A stretch of 64,000 bases of DNA from Nitrospirota bacterium (lineage in GTDB: Bacteria > Nitrospirota > Thermodesulfovibrionia > Thermodesulfovibrionales > Dissulfurispiraceae), in assembly GCA_021792185.1 (NCBI GenBank), contig JAJYVD010000005.1, forward strand, positions 1 to 64,000, in the 5' to 3' direction. The notes under the pieces are model-generated. The model saw only the letters and a program-made list of their open reading frames with translations, ran no database searches and was not told the DNA's origin. Each line of letters opens with the position of its first letter. Within the stretch, counting starts at the first letter, position 1. A program made the position numbers and the translations under genes. Of this stretch, positions 1 through 9,577 are shown piece after piece.

Positions 1-125
1 CATCCGTGGAGAAAGACATATAGAAAAACGGCGGCAATGATAAATAATCCTCCTTTGGAGGCAGCAGCATAAAACCGGACATTTCTATTTTGGTAAAAAT
101 AGGACATTTCTAAATTGGCTTGACA
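1..125 (+). mobile_element. possible insertion-sequence 3' end: transposase tail plus terminal repeats
   Basis: An open frame from base 1 to a TAA at 70-72 encodes a basic tail beginning HPWRKTYRK, similar in style to transposase C-termini. It is followed by two near-identical direct repeats, GGACATTTCTATTTTGG at 77-93 and GGACATTTCTAAATTGG at 102-118, 25 bp apart, ending in CTTGACA. Multiple short terminal repeats of this kind are typical of IS21-like elements. The rest of any element would lie before the window, so this is an inference from a fragment. Confidence 0.35.
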
Positions 126-224
126 ATTAAGACGGAGAAGATTGAATTTCCGGCTTTGAAATGATAATATAACAGGTCTCGATAATAACCGCTGTTTTTG
201 GAACTTTATAGCAGACAGATTAAT

Positions 225-2467
<2,243 letters not shown>

Positions 2468-2479
2468 AAGGAGCTGAAC

Positions 2480-3709
2480 ATGGCAAGGAAAAATAATATA
2501 TCCGTTGAGATAAAGGATATACTCGGCAAACTCACCATCGAAGACCTGCAGATAAAAGGCAAAAGGGTTTTTATACGGGCTGACTTGAACGTCCCTTTCG
2601 ACGACAACATGGTCATAACAGACGACCGGAGGATACGCTCGACGCTTCCTACCGTCAACTACGCCATAGACGAAGGGGCAAAGGTGATAATCGGATCACA
2701 CCTCGGAAGGCCTAAGGGAAGAGTAGAGCCTCGATTCAGCCTTGCGCCCGTAGCCAAGAGGCTGCAGCGCCTCCTGAACAAAGAGGTGATATTCGCAACC
2801 GACTGTATAGGCCCCCATGTTGAAGGCATCGTATCCAAGATGAAAAACGGCGACGTGCTTTTGCTCGAAAACCTCAGGTTTCACCCCGGCGAAGAAAAAA
2901 ACGACGAGTCTTTCTCAAAATCACTATCAAAGCTTGCGGACTTTTATGTAAACGACGCATTCGGCGCAGCGCACAGGTCTCATGCGTCAACAGCGGGAAT
3001 CACAAAATTCCTTCCATCAGCGGCAGGATTTCTCTTAAAAAAGGAGATAGAATATCTAAAAGGCGTTGTCGATAATCCGGTAAGGCCGTTTGTTGCGGTT
3101 CTCGGCGGAGCTAAAGTGTCAGGCAAGATAGGGGTTTTAGAAAATCTCGCCAATAAAGTCGATAAGGTCATAGTAGGCGGAGGAATGGCGTATACATTTA
3201 TTAAGGCTATGGGATATGAAATCGGCGATTCCCTTGTGGAATCCGATATGCTGGACATGGCGGTGAACATAATAGACAGGCTCAAAAGGAACAATGTTAA
3301 ATTTTATCTTCCCGTTGACAGCGTTATCGCCCAGAGCCTCGAGCCAGGCGCCGAAACAAAAATAGTCACAACTCAGGAAATCCCTAAGGGCTGGAGGGCG
3401 CTCGACATAGGCCCTGCCTCGGTAAAACTCTTTTCAGAGGCTCTTCAGAACGCAAAAACAATTATATGGAACGGCCCTATGGGAGTGTTCGAGATAGACG
3501 CGTTTTCAAGAGGAACGTTTTCAATAGCCCATGCCGTGGCCGATGCATACGCATTGACAATCGTTGGAGGCGGAGACACGGACTATGCCGTGCACAGGGC
3601 AGGCGTAAGCGACGCCATCACCTTTATATCCACAGGAGGCGGTGCATCGCTTCAATTATTGGAAGGAAAGGACTTGCCGGGAATTTCGGCATTAACGGAT
3701 AAGAAATAA
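2480..3709 (+). CDS. pgk: phosphoglycerate kinase
   Basis: This cytoplasmic enzyme transfers phosphate between 1,3-bisphosphoglycerate and ADP. The substrate-binding stretch RADLNVPFDD, the motif GSHLGRPKG and the C-terminal glycine-rich GGGDTDYAV are visible. At 409 residues it is slightly longer than usual because of an extra N-terminal segment of about 18 residues before TIEDLQIKGKRV. An AAGGAG site lies just before the ATG. A bidirectional terminator follows 16 bp after the stop. Confidence 0.97.
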   Translation: MARKNNISVEIKDILGKLTIEDLQIKGKRVFIRADLNVPFDDNMVITDDRRIRSTLPTVNYAIDEGAKVIIGSHLGRPKGRVEPRFSLAPVAKRLQRLLNKEVIFATDCIGPHVEGIVSKMKNGDVLLLENLRFHPGEEKNDESFSKSLSKLADFYVNDAFGAAHRSHASTAGITKFLPSAAGFLLKKEIEYLKGVVDNPVRPFVAVLGGAKVSGKIGVLENLANKVDKVIVGGGMAYTFIKAMGYEIGDSLVESDMLDMAVNIIDRLKRNNVKFYLPVDSVIAQSLEPGAETKIVTTQEIPKGWRALDIGPASVKLFSEALQNAKTIIWNGPMGVFEIDAFSRGTFSIAHAVADAYALTIVGGGDTDYAVHRAGVSDAITFISTGGGASLQLLEGKDLPGISALTDKK

Positions 3710-3725
3710 ATCGGAATATCAAGAC

Positions 3726-3767
3726 AAAAAAAGGGAGGAGTCGTCGATAACACGCTCCTCCCTTTTT
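3726..3767. terminator. bidirectional intrinsic terminator between pgk and speD
   Basis: GGGAGGAG (3733-3740) pairs perfectly with CTCCTCCC (3755-3762), with a run of A before and T after. The structure can therefore end transcripts arriving from pgk on the plus strand and from speD on the minus strand. Confidence 0.85.
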
Positions 3768-3779
3768 ATTGCTATCTCA

Positions 3780-4187
3780 TCAGGAAACCATCTGGAGTTC
3801 GGCGTCGCATACCTTATGTGGAAATTTCTCGTTCGCGCATGAAAGAATACCGCGCTTCATCTCTACGATAGAAGGCGTCTTGCTTTCAAACTGCCCGATA
3901 AGATAATGCGCTGCAACCTCCGGTTTAATGATGTCTCCGCAGGTGAAGATGTCCACCGCTGCGTAACCGTATTCGGGCCATGTGTGTATGGAGAGATGGG
4001 ATTCGGCTATGACAACCATGCCGCTGATACCGAACGGGTTAAACTCGTGGAAGGAAACATCGACTATCGTGGCCTTGGCCTCCTTTGCCGCGGAAACCAA
4101 CGCCTCTTTTACTCTACTCAGGTCTTTCAGAATCTCAGGATTACAGTCCCTCAATTCAACCAAAAGATGGGTACCTAAAGCATGCAA
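3780..4187 (-). CDS. speD: S-adenosylmethionine decarboxylase proenzyme
   Basis: This enzyme decarboxylates SAM to supply the aminopropyl donor for spermidine synthesis. It is a pyruvoyl enzyme that self-cleaves at the Glu-Ser bond of ESHLSIHTWPE near residue 62; the following YGYAAVDIFTCG is also conserved. I chose a TTG start at 4187, preceded by a GGGGGT site, because it gives the family's usual opening (MHALGTHLLVEL) and a length of 135 residues. Another in-frame TTG at 4223 has an AAGGAG site but would add 12 non-conserved residues. A perfect inverted repeat at about 4215-4232 (AAGGAGCA/TGCTCCTT) covers that upstream site. Confidence 0.93.
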   Translation of the reverse strand: MHALGTHLLVELRDCNPEILKDLSRVKEALVSAAKEAKATIVDVSFHEFNPFGISGMVVIAESHLSIHTWPEYGYAAVDIFTCGDIIKPEVAAHYLIGQFESKTPSIVEMKRGILSCANEKFPHKVCDAELQMVS

Positions 4188-4338
4188 TTCTCTACCCCCT
4201 TCAGTTAAAAATCGAAGGAGCAACTGCTCCTTTTAAGCTAAAAATATTACAGCAATCTGCCGGTTTTTGTCAACATAAAAATATCTCCTTATTGCCAGAA
4301 AAAGTTTAGGTCTGATATAATACTTTTCGTTTTTAAAA

Positions 4339-4412
4339 GGCGGTGTAGCTCAGTTGGTCAGAGCATGCGGCTCATATCCGCAGTGTCCGGGGTTCAAATC
4401 CCTGCACCGCCA
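4339..4412 (+). tRNA. tRNA-Met (CAT anticodon)
   Basis: The acceptor arms GGCGGTG (4339-4345) and CACCGCC (4405-4411) pair fully. The anticodon stem TGCGG/CCGCA holds the loop CTCATAT with anticodon CAT, and the T-arm GGTTCAAATCC is present. The discriminator base is A and no CCA is encoded. The first acceptor pair fits an elongator rather than an initiator tRNA. A CAT-anticodon isoleucine tRNA (modified by TilS) cannot be excluded by eye. Confidence 0.93.
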
Positions 4413-4655
4413 TTAATTTTTACAATTAGCTATGTTTCCCCCTCGCCTGAAACACCCTCTACCGTGCTAAAGTTCGTGCTAATGTCATCAATGTAATGAA
4501 CACCTAATAGCCCTCCGAAAAGTGCTACAGATTTTATTCATTGATTTTTAACGGGTTAATCTTTGCATCGTACAAAAAATATGTTATAGTGAAAATGAAA
4601 TCAGGGGGGAGTAGGAAGCTTGGATATTATATGTTGGGTGAATAAATAACGACAT
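4413..4655 (+). other. gene-free stretch downstream of tRNA-Met
   Basis: No coding sequence is evident. It contains a direct repeat, CGTGCTAA at 4463-4470 and again at 4475-4482. Its position at a tRNA 3' end, before a run of accessory genes, suggests an old integration junction, but no integrase and no second copy of the tRNA 3' end were found. Confidence 0.3.
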
Positions 4656-5477
4656 ATGAATAACTCAAATATTCTGACAATAACGGTTGGACTTTCGATA
4701 GCCATCTTATTTGTGGTTGAAGCATTACCAGCCGTATCCTCCAATCATATAAGCTCCCAAACAGAGAAAAAAATAACTGCCCAAAATAAAAACGGGGACA
4801 GTCGCAACCTTAAACCTGTAAGTGGTCTCATCGAGAATGTACGAAGCATATCCACAGCTGAGAGGAAAACCAACGAAGAAACAAAGACCAACGGTGATGA
4901 CAACCCATACCGGTGGCCGCCGACGAGTGGGTGGGCGATTGTCTTTATCACAATTGCGTATGTAATCGTCTCCTTTCTCCAATTGTGCGCTATTCGTCGT
5001 CAGGCGACTATTGCCCAACAAGCCCTTACCACTGCCGAACGGGCTTGGGTTGGTGTTGGCTTTGAACGCTCTTATATTTTGGGTGATGGTTCTATTGATC
5101 TGTGCATTTTTAATACTGGAAAATCTGTCGGTCATATTAAAGACATACAACTCTTCGGCTTTGATGTTGTCGATAAAGGCACGCCCATTCCTGATAATCC
5201 TACGAGTGTGCAACCTCCAGGCTTGGGTACATGGTCCATCTTTCCGGGCGAAAACACTATTCAAAGATGGAATGTGAGGCTTGACCCGACAAGTATCCCC
5301 TATATCATAGCGGAAACTAAACTGTTGCGTATTCACGGATTTGTTCAGTACACCGATATTTTTGGAAAGGGACATGCTACTAAATTTTATCGCGTCTGGA
5401 TGGAAGATGTCGGGCAAAATAATGGCAAATTTATGATCCCGCCTGACGCTGCGCCCGGTCAAAATGAAGCAACATAG
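4656..5477 (+). CDS. hypothetical single-spanning membrane protein
   Basis: This 273-residue protein has an N-terminal hydrophobic segment (about residues 7-28) that may be a signal or anchor, and a polar linker. A second strong membrane helix follows near residues 93-112, starting at GWAIVFITIAYVIVS. After a short amphipathic region with RRQATIAQQAL comes a soluble domain of about 150 residues that looks beta-rich. Proteins with this helix/IRRQA/beta-domain arrangement are common in accessory regions, but I know of no assigned function. There is no strong ribosome site before the ATG. A long open frame on the opposite strand is treated as a shadow. Confidence 0.6.
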   Translation: MNNSNILTITVGLSIAILFVVEALPAVSSNHISSQTEKKITAQNKNGDSRNLKPVSGLIENVRSISTAERKTNEETKTNGDDNPYRWPPTSGWAIVFITIAYVIVSFLQLCAIRRQATIAQQALTTAERAWVGVGFERSYILGDGSIDLCIFNTGKSVGHIKDIQLFGFDVVDKGTPIPDNPTSVQPPGLGTWSIFPGENTIQRWNVRLDPTSIPYIIAETKLLRIHGFVQYTDIFGKGHATKFYRVWMEDVGQNNGKFMIPPDAAPGQNEAT

Positions 5478-5557
5478 CACGGAGATAATAAAACAACGGC
5501 CAATAGGAAGAATGAATAGGGACGGTTCTATTTAAACGGAAAAGCGGGCGACAAACA

Positions 5558-5722
5558 TTATTTATCTGCCTCCTCGCTCTTTGTCAGTGTGGATACTATA
5601 GACTCTACAGATGCTCCGGTCTCTATAGCTGTTGAACTGGCAACATTGGCAATCAGAGCTTGACGGTATTTCTCCGGCACTTTCAGGTAAGGATTTGTTT
5701 CAAATAATGACTTTTTCGACAT
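5558..5722 (-). CDS. small conserved-looking protein, 54 residues
   Basis: Reading the minus strand from the ATG at 5722 gives a 54-residue protein starting MSKKSLFETNPYLKVPEKYR and ending in TKSEEADK before TAA. The segment SSTAIETGASVESI near the middle is typical of a family of short uncharacterised proteins I associate with Nitrospirota and deltaproteobacteria; this recollection is not verified. The ribosome site is weak. The gene lies in an otherwise empty 450-bp gap and points away from the HEPN/MNT operon. Confidence 0.55.
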   Translation of the reverse strand: MSKKSLFETNPYLKVPEKYRQALIANVASSTAIETGASVESIVSTLTKSEEADK

Positions 5723-5849
5723 AGCTTATTTTATCATAAACTCAGCAATTATGGAGCCTTAAATGACAAACGGTTCGGCAATAATTGTCCAAAAACTCTG
5801 GGATTACCGTCACATCCTTCGCAGTTTTATACATGGCCTCAAATTAATA

Positions 5850-5917
5850 TTGACAAAAGTCAAAGCAGTTCATAAAATATGAACAAATAGTTTATGAATT
5901 GTGAACTTATTGTTCAC
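5850..5917 (+). promoter_or_regulatory. sigma70-type promoter overlapped by phased operator half-sites
   Basis: TTGACA (5850-5855) and TAAAAT (5873-5878) are separated by 17 bp. Five half-sites begin at 5868, 5879, 5890, 5901 and 5912, exactly 11 bp apart and alternating in orientation: GTTCAT, ATGAAC, GTTTAT, GTGAAC, GTTCAC. The first two flank the -10 box and the last lies 11 bp before the start codon of the next gene. The likely ligand is the helix-turn-helix protein encoded immediately downstream, giving autorepression. Confidence 0.8.
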
Positions 5918-5928
5918 GAATTGGAGAC

Positions 5929-6468
5929 ATGGAAAATTTATTTTCAACGAGCGAGCGGATAAAAATATTAGAGGCTGTCATTTTCAGGACTGGCAGCGTC
6001 AGCGTGAACAATATTGCCTCCCAGCTCGGGTTAAGCAAGGGGTTGGTCTCCAAGTATTTCCAGATACTTCTTAAGGAGCAGATACTAAAAAAAGAAAAAG
6101 GCAAATTAGTTGTAGCTGATAGCACGTCGGTTAAAGCAGTCAAAATACTGCTTACCGTGAAAAGAATAGATACGAGAATATTCGATAAATATCCCTTTGT
6201 TACCGCAGTTGGGTTATACGGGAGTTGTGCAAGAGGCGAGAATACAGAGGATTCGGATGTGGATTTATGGGTGAAGATTAAGGATGTTGAAGAAACAAAA
6301 ATTGCCTCTTTGACATCGGAAATGAACAAAAAAATAAAGAACGCAAAACTGCTTTTTTTGAGCGACAAAAAAATAGAGAAACTCAGGAAAGAAGACATTA
6401 TGTTTTATCACTCTCTGTCTTTCGGGTCAATAATTTTATATGGTGATAAGGATGCCGCTTCTGTTTAA
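5929..6468 (+). CDS. HTH-nucleotidyltransferase (MNT) antitoxin-like protein
   Basis: This 179-residue protein has an N-terminal winged helix-turn-helix (about residues 8-60, including VNNIASQLGLSKGLVSKYF). A minimal nucleotidyltransferase domain follows with the motif GSCARGENTEDSDVDLWV near residues 99-116. MNT proteins of HEPN/MNT systems can neutralise the HEPN partner by transferring AMP to it. Here the fused DNA-binding domain suggests a second role as transcriptional autoregulator. It overlaps the HEPN gene by 29 bp, so the two are translationally coupled. Confidence 0.85.
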   Translation: MENLFSTSERIKILEAVIFRTGSVSVNNIASQLGLSKGLVSKYFQILLKEQILKKEKGKLVVADSTSVKAVKILLTVKRIDTRIFDKYPFVTAVGLYGSCARGENTEDSDVDLWVKIKDVEETKIASLTSEMNKKIKNAKLLFLSDKKIEKLRKEDIMFYHSLSFGSIILYGDKDAASV

Positions 6469-6901
6469 AAACTGCATAGAAAAAGGACTTCTGAGGAAGA
6501 TACCGGCTTCGGAAGACAATGCAATGCGATCGATAAATAAAGCCGAAAGCTGGCTCAAGGAAGCTGAAAAGTCATTCCAAGGTGAGGCGTATGATTCATC
6601 AGTCCTTTCTTCATATCTTGCCATGTTCCACTCTGCAAGGGCGATTCTATTCTTTGATGGATACAGGGAGAAAAGCCATGCATGCGTTGCAAGATATCTG
6701 GAAGATCAATATGTAAGTAAAAAGAAGCTTGAGAAAAAATGGGTTGAGTTATTAGACCATCACAGAGAAATCAGGCACGATGATCAGTACGATTTGAGTT
6801 TTTATTCTTCGGATGAGGAAGCAAGAAAAGCGCTTGGATCAGCAGGACAGTTTTTACAGCGAATGAAATATTTGTTAGATTCTCTTAATAAATCTAAATA
6901 A
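6440..6901 (+). CDS. HEPN domain protein (probable toxin of the HEPN/MNT pair)
   Basis: This is a 153-residue all-helical protein of the HEPN superfamily. Its middle region SYLAMFHSARAILFFDG matches the core helix of the family, and REIRHDDQYD near residue 112 occupies the place of the conserved R-rich/H active motif. HEPN proteins are typically RNases restrained by MNT partners. The start at 6440 overlaps the end of the MNT gene; an internal ATG at 6452 is an alternative. A hairpin follows the stop. Confidence 0.82.
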   Translation: MVIRMPLLFKNCIEKGLLRKIPASEDNAMRSINKAESWLKEAEKSFQGEAYDSSVLSSYLAMFHSARAILFFDGYREKSHACVARYLEDQYVSKKKLEKKWVELLDHHREIRHDDQYDLSFYSSDEEARKALGSAGQFLQRMKYLLDSLNKSK

Positions 6902-6939
6902 ACGCGATTCCGCAACCCTAATACCCTTCCATCAACGAA

Positions 6940-6971
6940 AATGTAAAAGGGATAGTTGTCCCTTTTACATT
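6940..6971. terminator. 13-bp perfect hairpin, probable terminator
   Basis: AATGTAAAAGGGA (6940-6952) pairs with TCCCTTTTACATT (6959-6971) around the six-base loop TAGTTG. It sits between the convergent HEPN gene and the metallo-hydrolase gene. There is no clear T run beyond the stem, so termination is inferred from its position and strength. Confidence 0.6.
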
Positions 6972-7007
6972 CTTTGAGCCGTTTCTATCAAAATTATAGT
7001 TCAAAAA

Positions 7008-7841
7008 TTATAGTTCTATGGTCTCTCCAACAGCAAGCTTTTTTATTTCGGTCTTAAGCCCGAGTGCTTTTATCTCCTTCTCAAATGCCGTTGCCATGCC
7101 ATGTGCTTGAGAAGCGCTATAATGCATAGGCACTACCATCATGGGGTCTACGAACTGCACTGCTTTTGCCGCGCGTTTGGGACCCATCGTGAACTTGTCC
7201 CCGATGCATGCAAGCATCACGTCAATTTTGCCTGAGATATTTATCAAAGTCATATCGCTAAAAACATCCGTATCGCCTGTGTGATAAATGGTCGGGCCGT
7301 CTTTTACGTATATAACAAACCCGCCCGGATTGCCGCCGTATGCATTTAAGTTCGGAAGCCTGCTGTCCGCAGCGCCCTCAAGCCCGGAGCCATGCACTGC
7401 CGGAACAAAAAGCACGCGCACTTCTCCGTTGAGAAGCGATATCTCACCGCCAAAATGTCCCATATTCTCTCTCGGATAATATTTTCCAGGCAGACCGCCA
7501 AAATGAACCATTGCGCGGCCAAGATCTGCCGTAGCAACAAGCGTAGCGCCGGTTTTTTTTATAATGTCTATAGTGTTCCCGACATGATCTCTATGACCAT
7601 GCGTAAGCAGGACAAGATCAACCTTGTCGATAGAATCGTAATGCTCCTTGCCCTTGGGATTCGCCGGATTTGTTATCCATGGATCAATAAGCAAAACCTT
7701 GCCCGAACCTGTTGTTATTTTAAAGGCAGACTGTCCAAACCATGTAATACTGGTTTTATCAGCGGCATAAACTGCCGTGACAGAGATTAACAGACAAAAA
7801 ACAAAGAAAAAAACAACTATTAATCTTTTTTTGTATAACAT
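7008..7841 (-). CDS. exported UPF0173-like metallo-beta-lactamase-fold hydrolase
   Basis: This 277-residue protein begins with a signal peptide (about residues 1-26, ending VYAA). A metallo-beta-lactamase fold follows with the metal motif HGHRDH at residues 81-86, further histidines in FVPAVHGSG and VPMHYS, and an aspartate in YHTGDTD. It resembles UPF0173 cytoplasmic hydrolases but is directed to the periplasm. The substrate is unknown. It lies 38 bp downstream of the ferredoxin gene stop and may be cotranscribed. A 19-bp near repeat brackets the gene. Confidence 0.85.
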   Translation of the reverse strand: MLYKKRLIVVFFFVFCLLISVTAVYAADKTSITWFGQSAFKITTGSGKVLLIDPWITNPANPKGKEHYDSIDKVDLVLLTHGHRDHVGNTIDIIKKTGATLVATADLGRAMVHFGGLPGKYYPRENMGHFGGEISLLNGEVRVLFVPAVHGSGLEGAADSRLPNLNAYGGNPGGFVIYVKDGPTIYHTGDTDVFSDMTLINISGKIDVMLACIGDKFTMGPKRAAKAVQFVDPMMVVPMHYSASQAHGMATAFEKEIKALGLKTEIKKLAVGETIEL

Positions 7842-7879
7842 CGTCGCCTCCAGAAAATTATTTACCTGCGCTGCAAGCG

Positions 7880-9430
7880 CTAATATCCTTCCATCAACAA
7901 TTTATTCTCTTTTGACCTTGATTCGCCTATGCTCGTCACATAGATCGCGGGCCTGTCAACAACAGGGCATTTTGCCTCGCATATTCCGCATCCTATGCAG
8001 AGTTCGAGGTCAACGCGCGGCTGCTGCACAATAAATTCTTTACCGTTTCTGTCTTTTACTTTAGCCTTTTCAAACCATATCGCCTTTTTCGGCGTTGGGC
8101 ATACCTCCTCGCATACGATGCATGGCCGCGCATGCGCGTAAGGCAGACATCTGTTTTTATCAATCATTGCGAGCCCGATCTTTACCTTTGCCTTTTCTTC
8201 GAGTTTAAGTTTTTTTATTGCTCCTGTAGGGCATACCTGCCCGCACAAGGTGCATCTGAATTCGCAGTATCCGAGCTTTGGGATCAGCAGCGGAGACCAT
8301 ATGCCTTCAATGCCTGCCTCAAGGAGCGTAGGCTGTAATCCGTTCGTAATGCAGACCTTCATGCACTCCCCGCATTTTACGCACCTTTTAAGAAATTCTT
8401 TTTCCTCAAGCGAGCCCGGCGGCCTTATTAATCTTTGATTTATAAATTCGGTTTTTGAGATAGGCGTTGCCCTTAACAATGGAACCGCAATCATTCCGGA
8501 TGCCATCGAGGTAATGACCCTCCTTCTACCCAAGTCCATTGCTGCCGCGTTTTTCTTGCCTGAAAATCCGAAGCTCACCGCGTTCTGGGGACATATGTCA
8601 TCGCAATTCCAGCAATAGTAACATTCGGTGTCTCTCCATTCCTCTTTTTTATCAGGGGATGCATTGCCCTGACATACATTCGCGCATGCTCCGCATGAGG
8701 TGCATCCTTCGCTTACTGAGCGTTTAAGGATCGAAAATTTCGAAAGCAGTCCAAGCATTGCACCGAGAGGGCATAGGTATCTGCACCAGAATCTTTTTTC
8801 AACCAAGTTCAAACCGAGTATCAGAAAAAACAGAGCGCCGATAAATAGGCTCTGATTGTAAAACGGCTGCTGAAAAGAGAGGACGCTTTTTTTGAGACCC
8901 GAATATACGAATTCCGATACAGCGGTGATGCCTTTAATATCCGTGCTGTATACCGCATCGAATATAGCCCTCGTTCCGTAACTGAATAACGGATATACGC
9001 TGACCGAAAACGAGCGTATGAGGAGAGATAACGGATCAACGATGCCGACGAGTTGCAGTGAAAAAAGAGAGGATATTATGAGAAATATCAGGACATAGTA
9101 TTTTACCCTGTACCAATTCCTCTCATCTGTTTTCGGACGCCCCTTTCTCATTGCTCCGACGATATTGTTCAGGGTTCCCAAAGGGCATATCCATCCGCAG
9201 AAGACCCTGCCGAATACGAGCGTAACGATTATGGTGATTACCGAAAGATAAAACGCCTTTGCTGCAGCGTGAGCGGAGAGAATCGTAGTGGTTAAAATAA
9301 GCGGGTCGAAATCGAGAAATATCTTTACAGGATAGCCGAGTTCATCCATGCCTTTTGATTCTGTCTGGATAAAGAGAAATAAAAATATTAGTAAAAATAT
9401 TCCCTGCGAGAATCTTCTGACATTCCGCAT
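7880..9430 (-). CDS. NapH-NapG-like membrane polyferredoxin fusion
   Basis: This 516-residue protein has two parts. The first is NapH-like, with about five membrane helices, FCGWICPLG at residues 77-85, a second CPLGA and paired 4Fe-4S motifs such as CTSCGACANVC. The second, starting at LGRRRVITSMASG, is MauM/NapG-like with several further clusters (CVKCGECMKVC, CTLCGQVCPTGA, CIGCGICEAKCP). Such proteins pass electrons from the quinone pool to periplasmic reductases, yet no reductase gene is adjacent. The Tat-type signal normally starting NapG is retained internally as a helix, so the second half probably faces the periplasm. Confidence 0.87.
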   Translation of the reverse strand: MRNVRRFSQGIFLLIFLFLFIQTESKGMDELGYPVKIFLDFDPLILTTTILSAHAAAKAFYLSVITIIVTLVFGRVFCGWICPLGTLNNIVGAMRKGRPKTDERNWYRVKYYVLIFLIISSLFSLQLVGIVDPLSLLIRSFSVSVYPLFSYGTRAIFDAVYSTDIKGITAVSEFVYSGLKKSVLSFQQPFYNQSLFIGALFFLILGLNLVEKRFWCRYLCPLGAMLGLLSKFSILKRSVSEGCTSCGACANVCQGNASPDKKEEWRDTECYYCWNCDDICPQNAVSFGFSGKKNAAAMDLGRRRVITSMASGMIAVPLLRATPISKTEFINQRLIRPPGSLEEKEFLKRCVKCGECMKVCITNGLQPTLLEAGIEGIWSPLLIPKLGYCEFRCTLCGQVCPTGAIKKLKLEEKAKVKIGLAMIDKNRCLPYAHARPCIVCEEVCPTPKKAIWFEKAKVKDRNGKEFIVQQPRVDLELCIGCGICEAKCPVVDRPAIYVTSIGESRSKENKLLMEGY

Positions 9431-9449
9431 CAGTCAGCCTGCATTAGGG

Positions 9450-9572
9450 CAGGGCATGGTATTGGAGCGACTTCGGCAGCCCAAGCGTGCCACGGATGGC
9501 TAAGCGGGCTGGCGCAGCTTCGCAGAAAGGCCCGGATGCCTTTCGAGAATGAAGCGGAAATACTATGCCCTG
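9450..9572. repeat. palindromic element, family 1, copy A (123 bp)
   Basis: The ends CAGGGCATGGTATT (9450-9463) and AATACTATGCCCTG (9559-9572) are inverted repeats with one mismatch. Inside are the hairpins GCC-ACGGAT-GGC (9488-9499), within the wider CAGCCC/GGGCTG stem, and GAAAGGC-CCGGAT-GCCTTTC (9525-9544). It is closely related to copy B when B is read on the other strand. It lies 5 bp from the stop codon of the DUF362 gene. Confidence 0.85.
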
Positions 9573-9577
9573 ACAAA

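Noticed and set aside
4725-5480. 251-residue open frame antisense to the island membrane protein
   Set aside because: Its composition is not protein-like, while the plus-strand frame has a coherent helix and domain pattern. No ribosome site supports the antisense frame.
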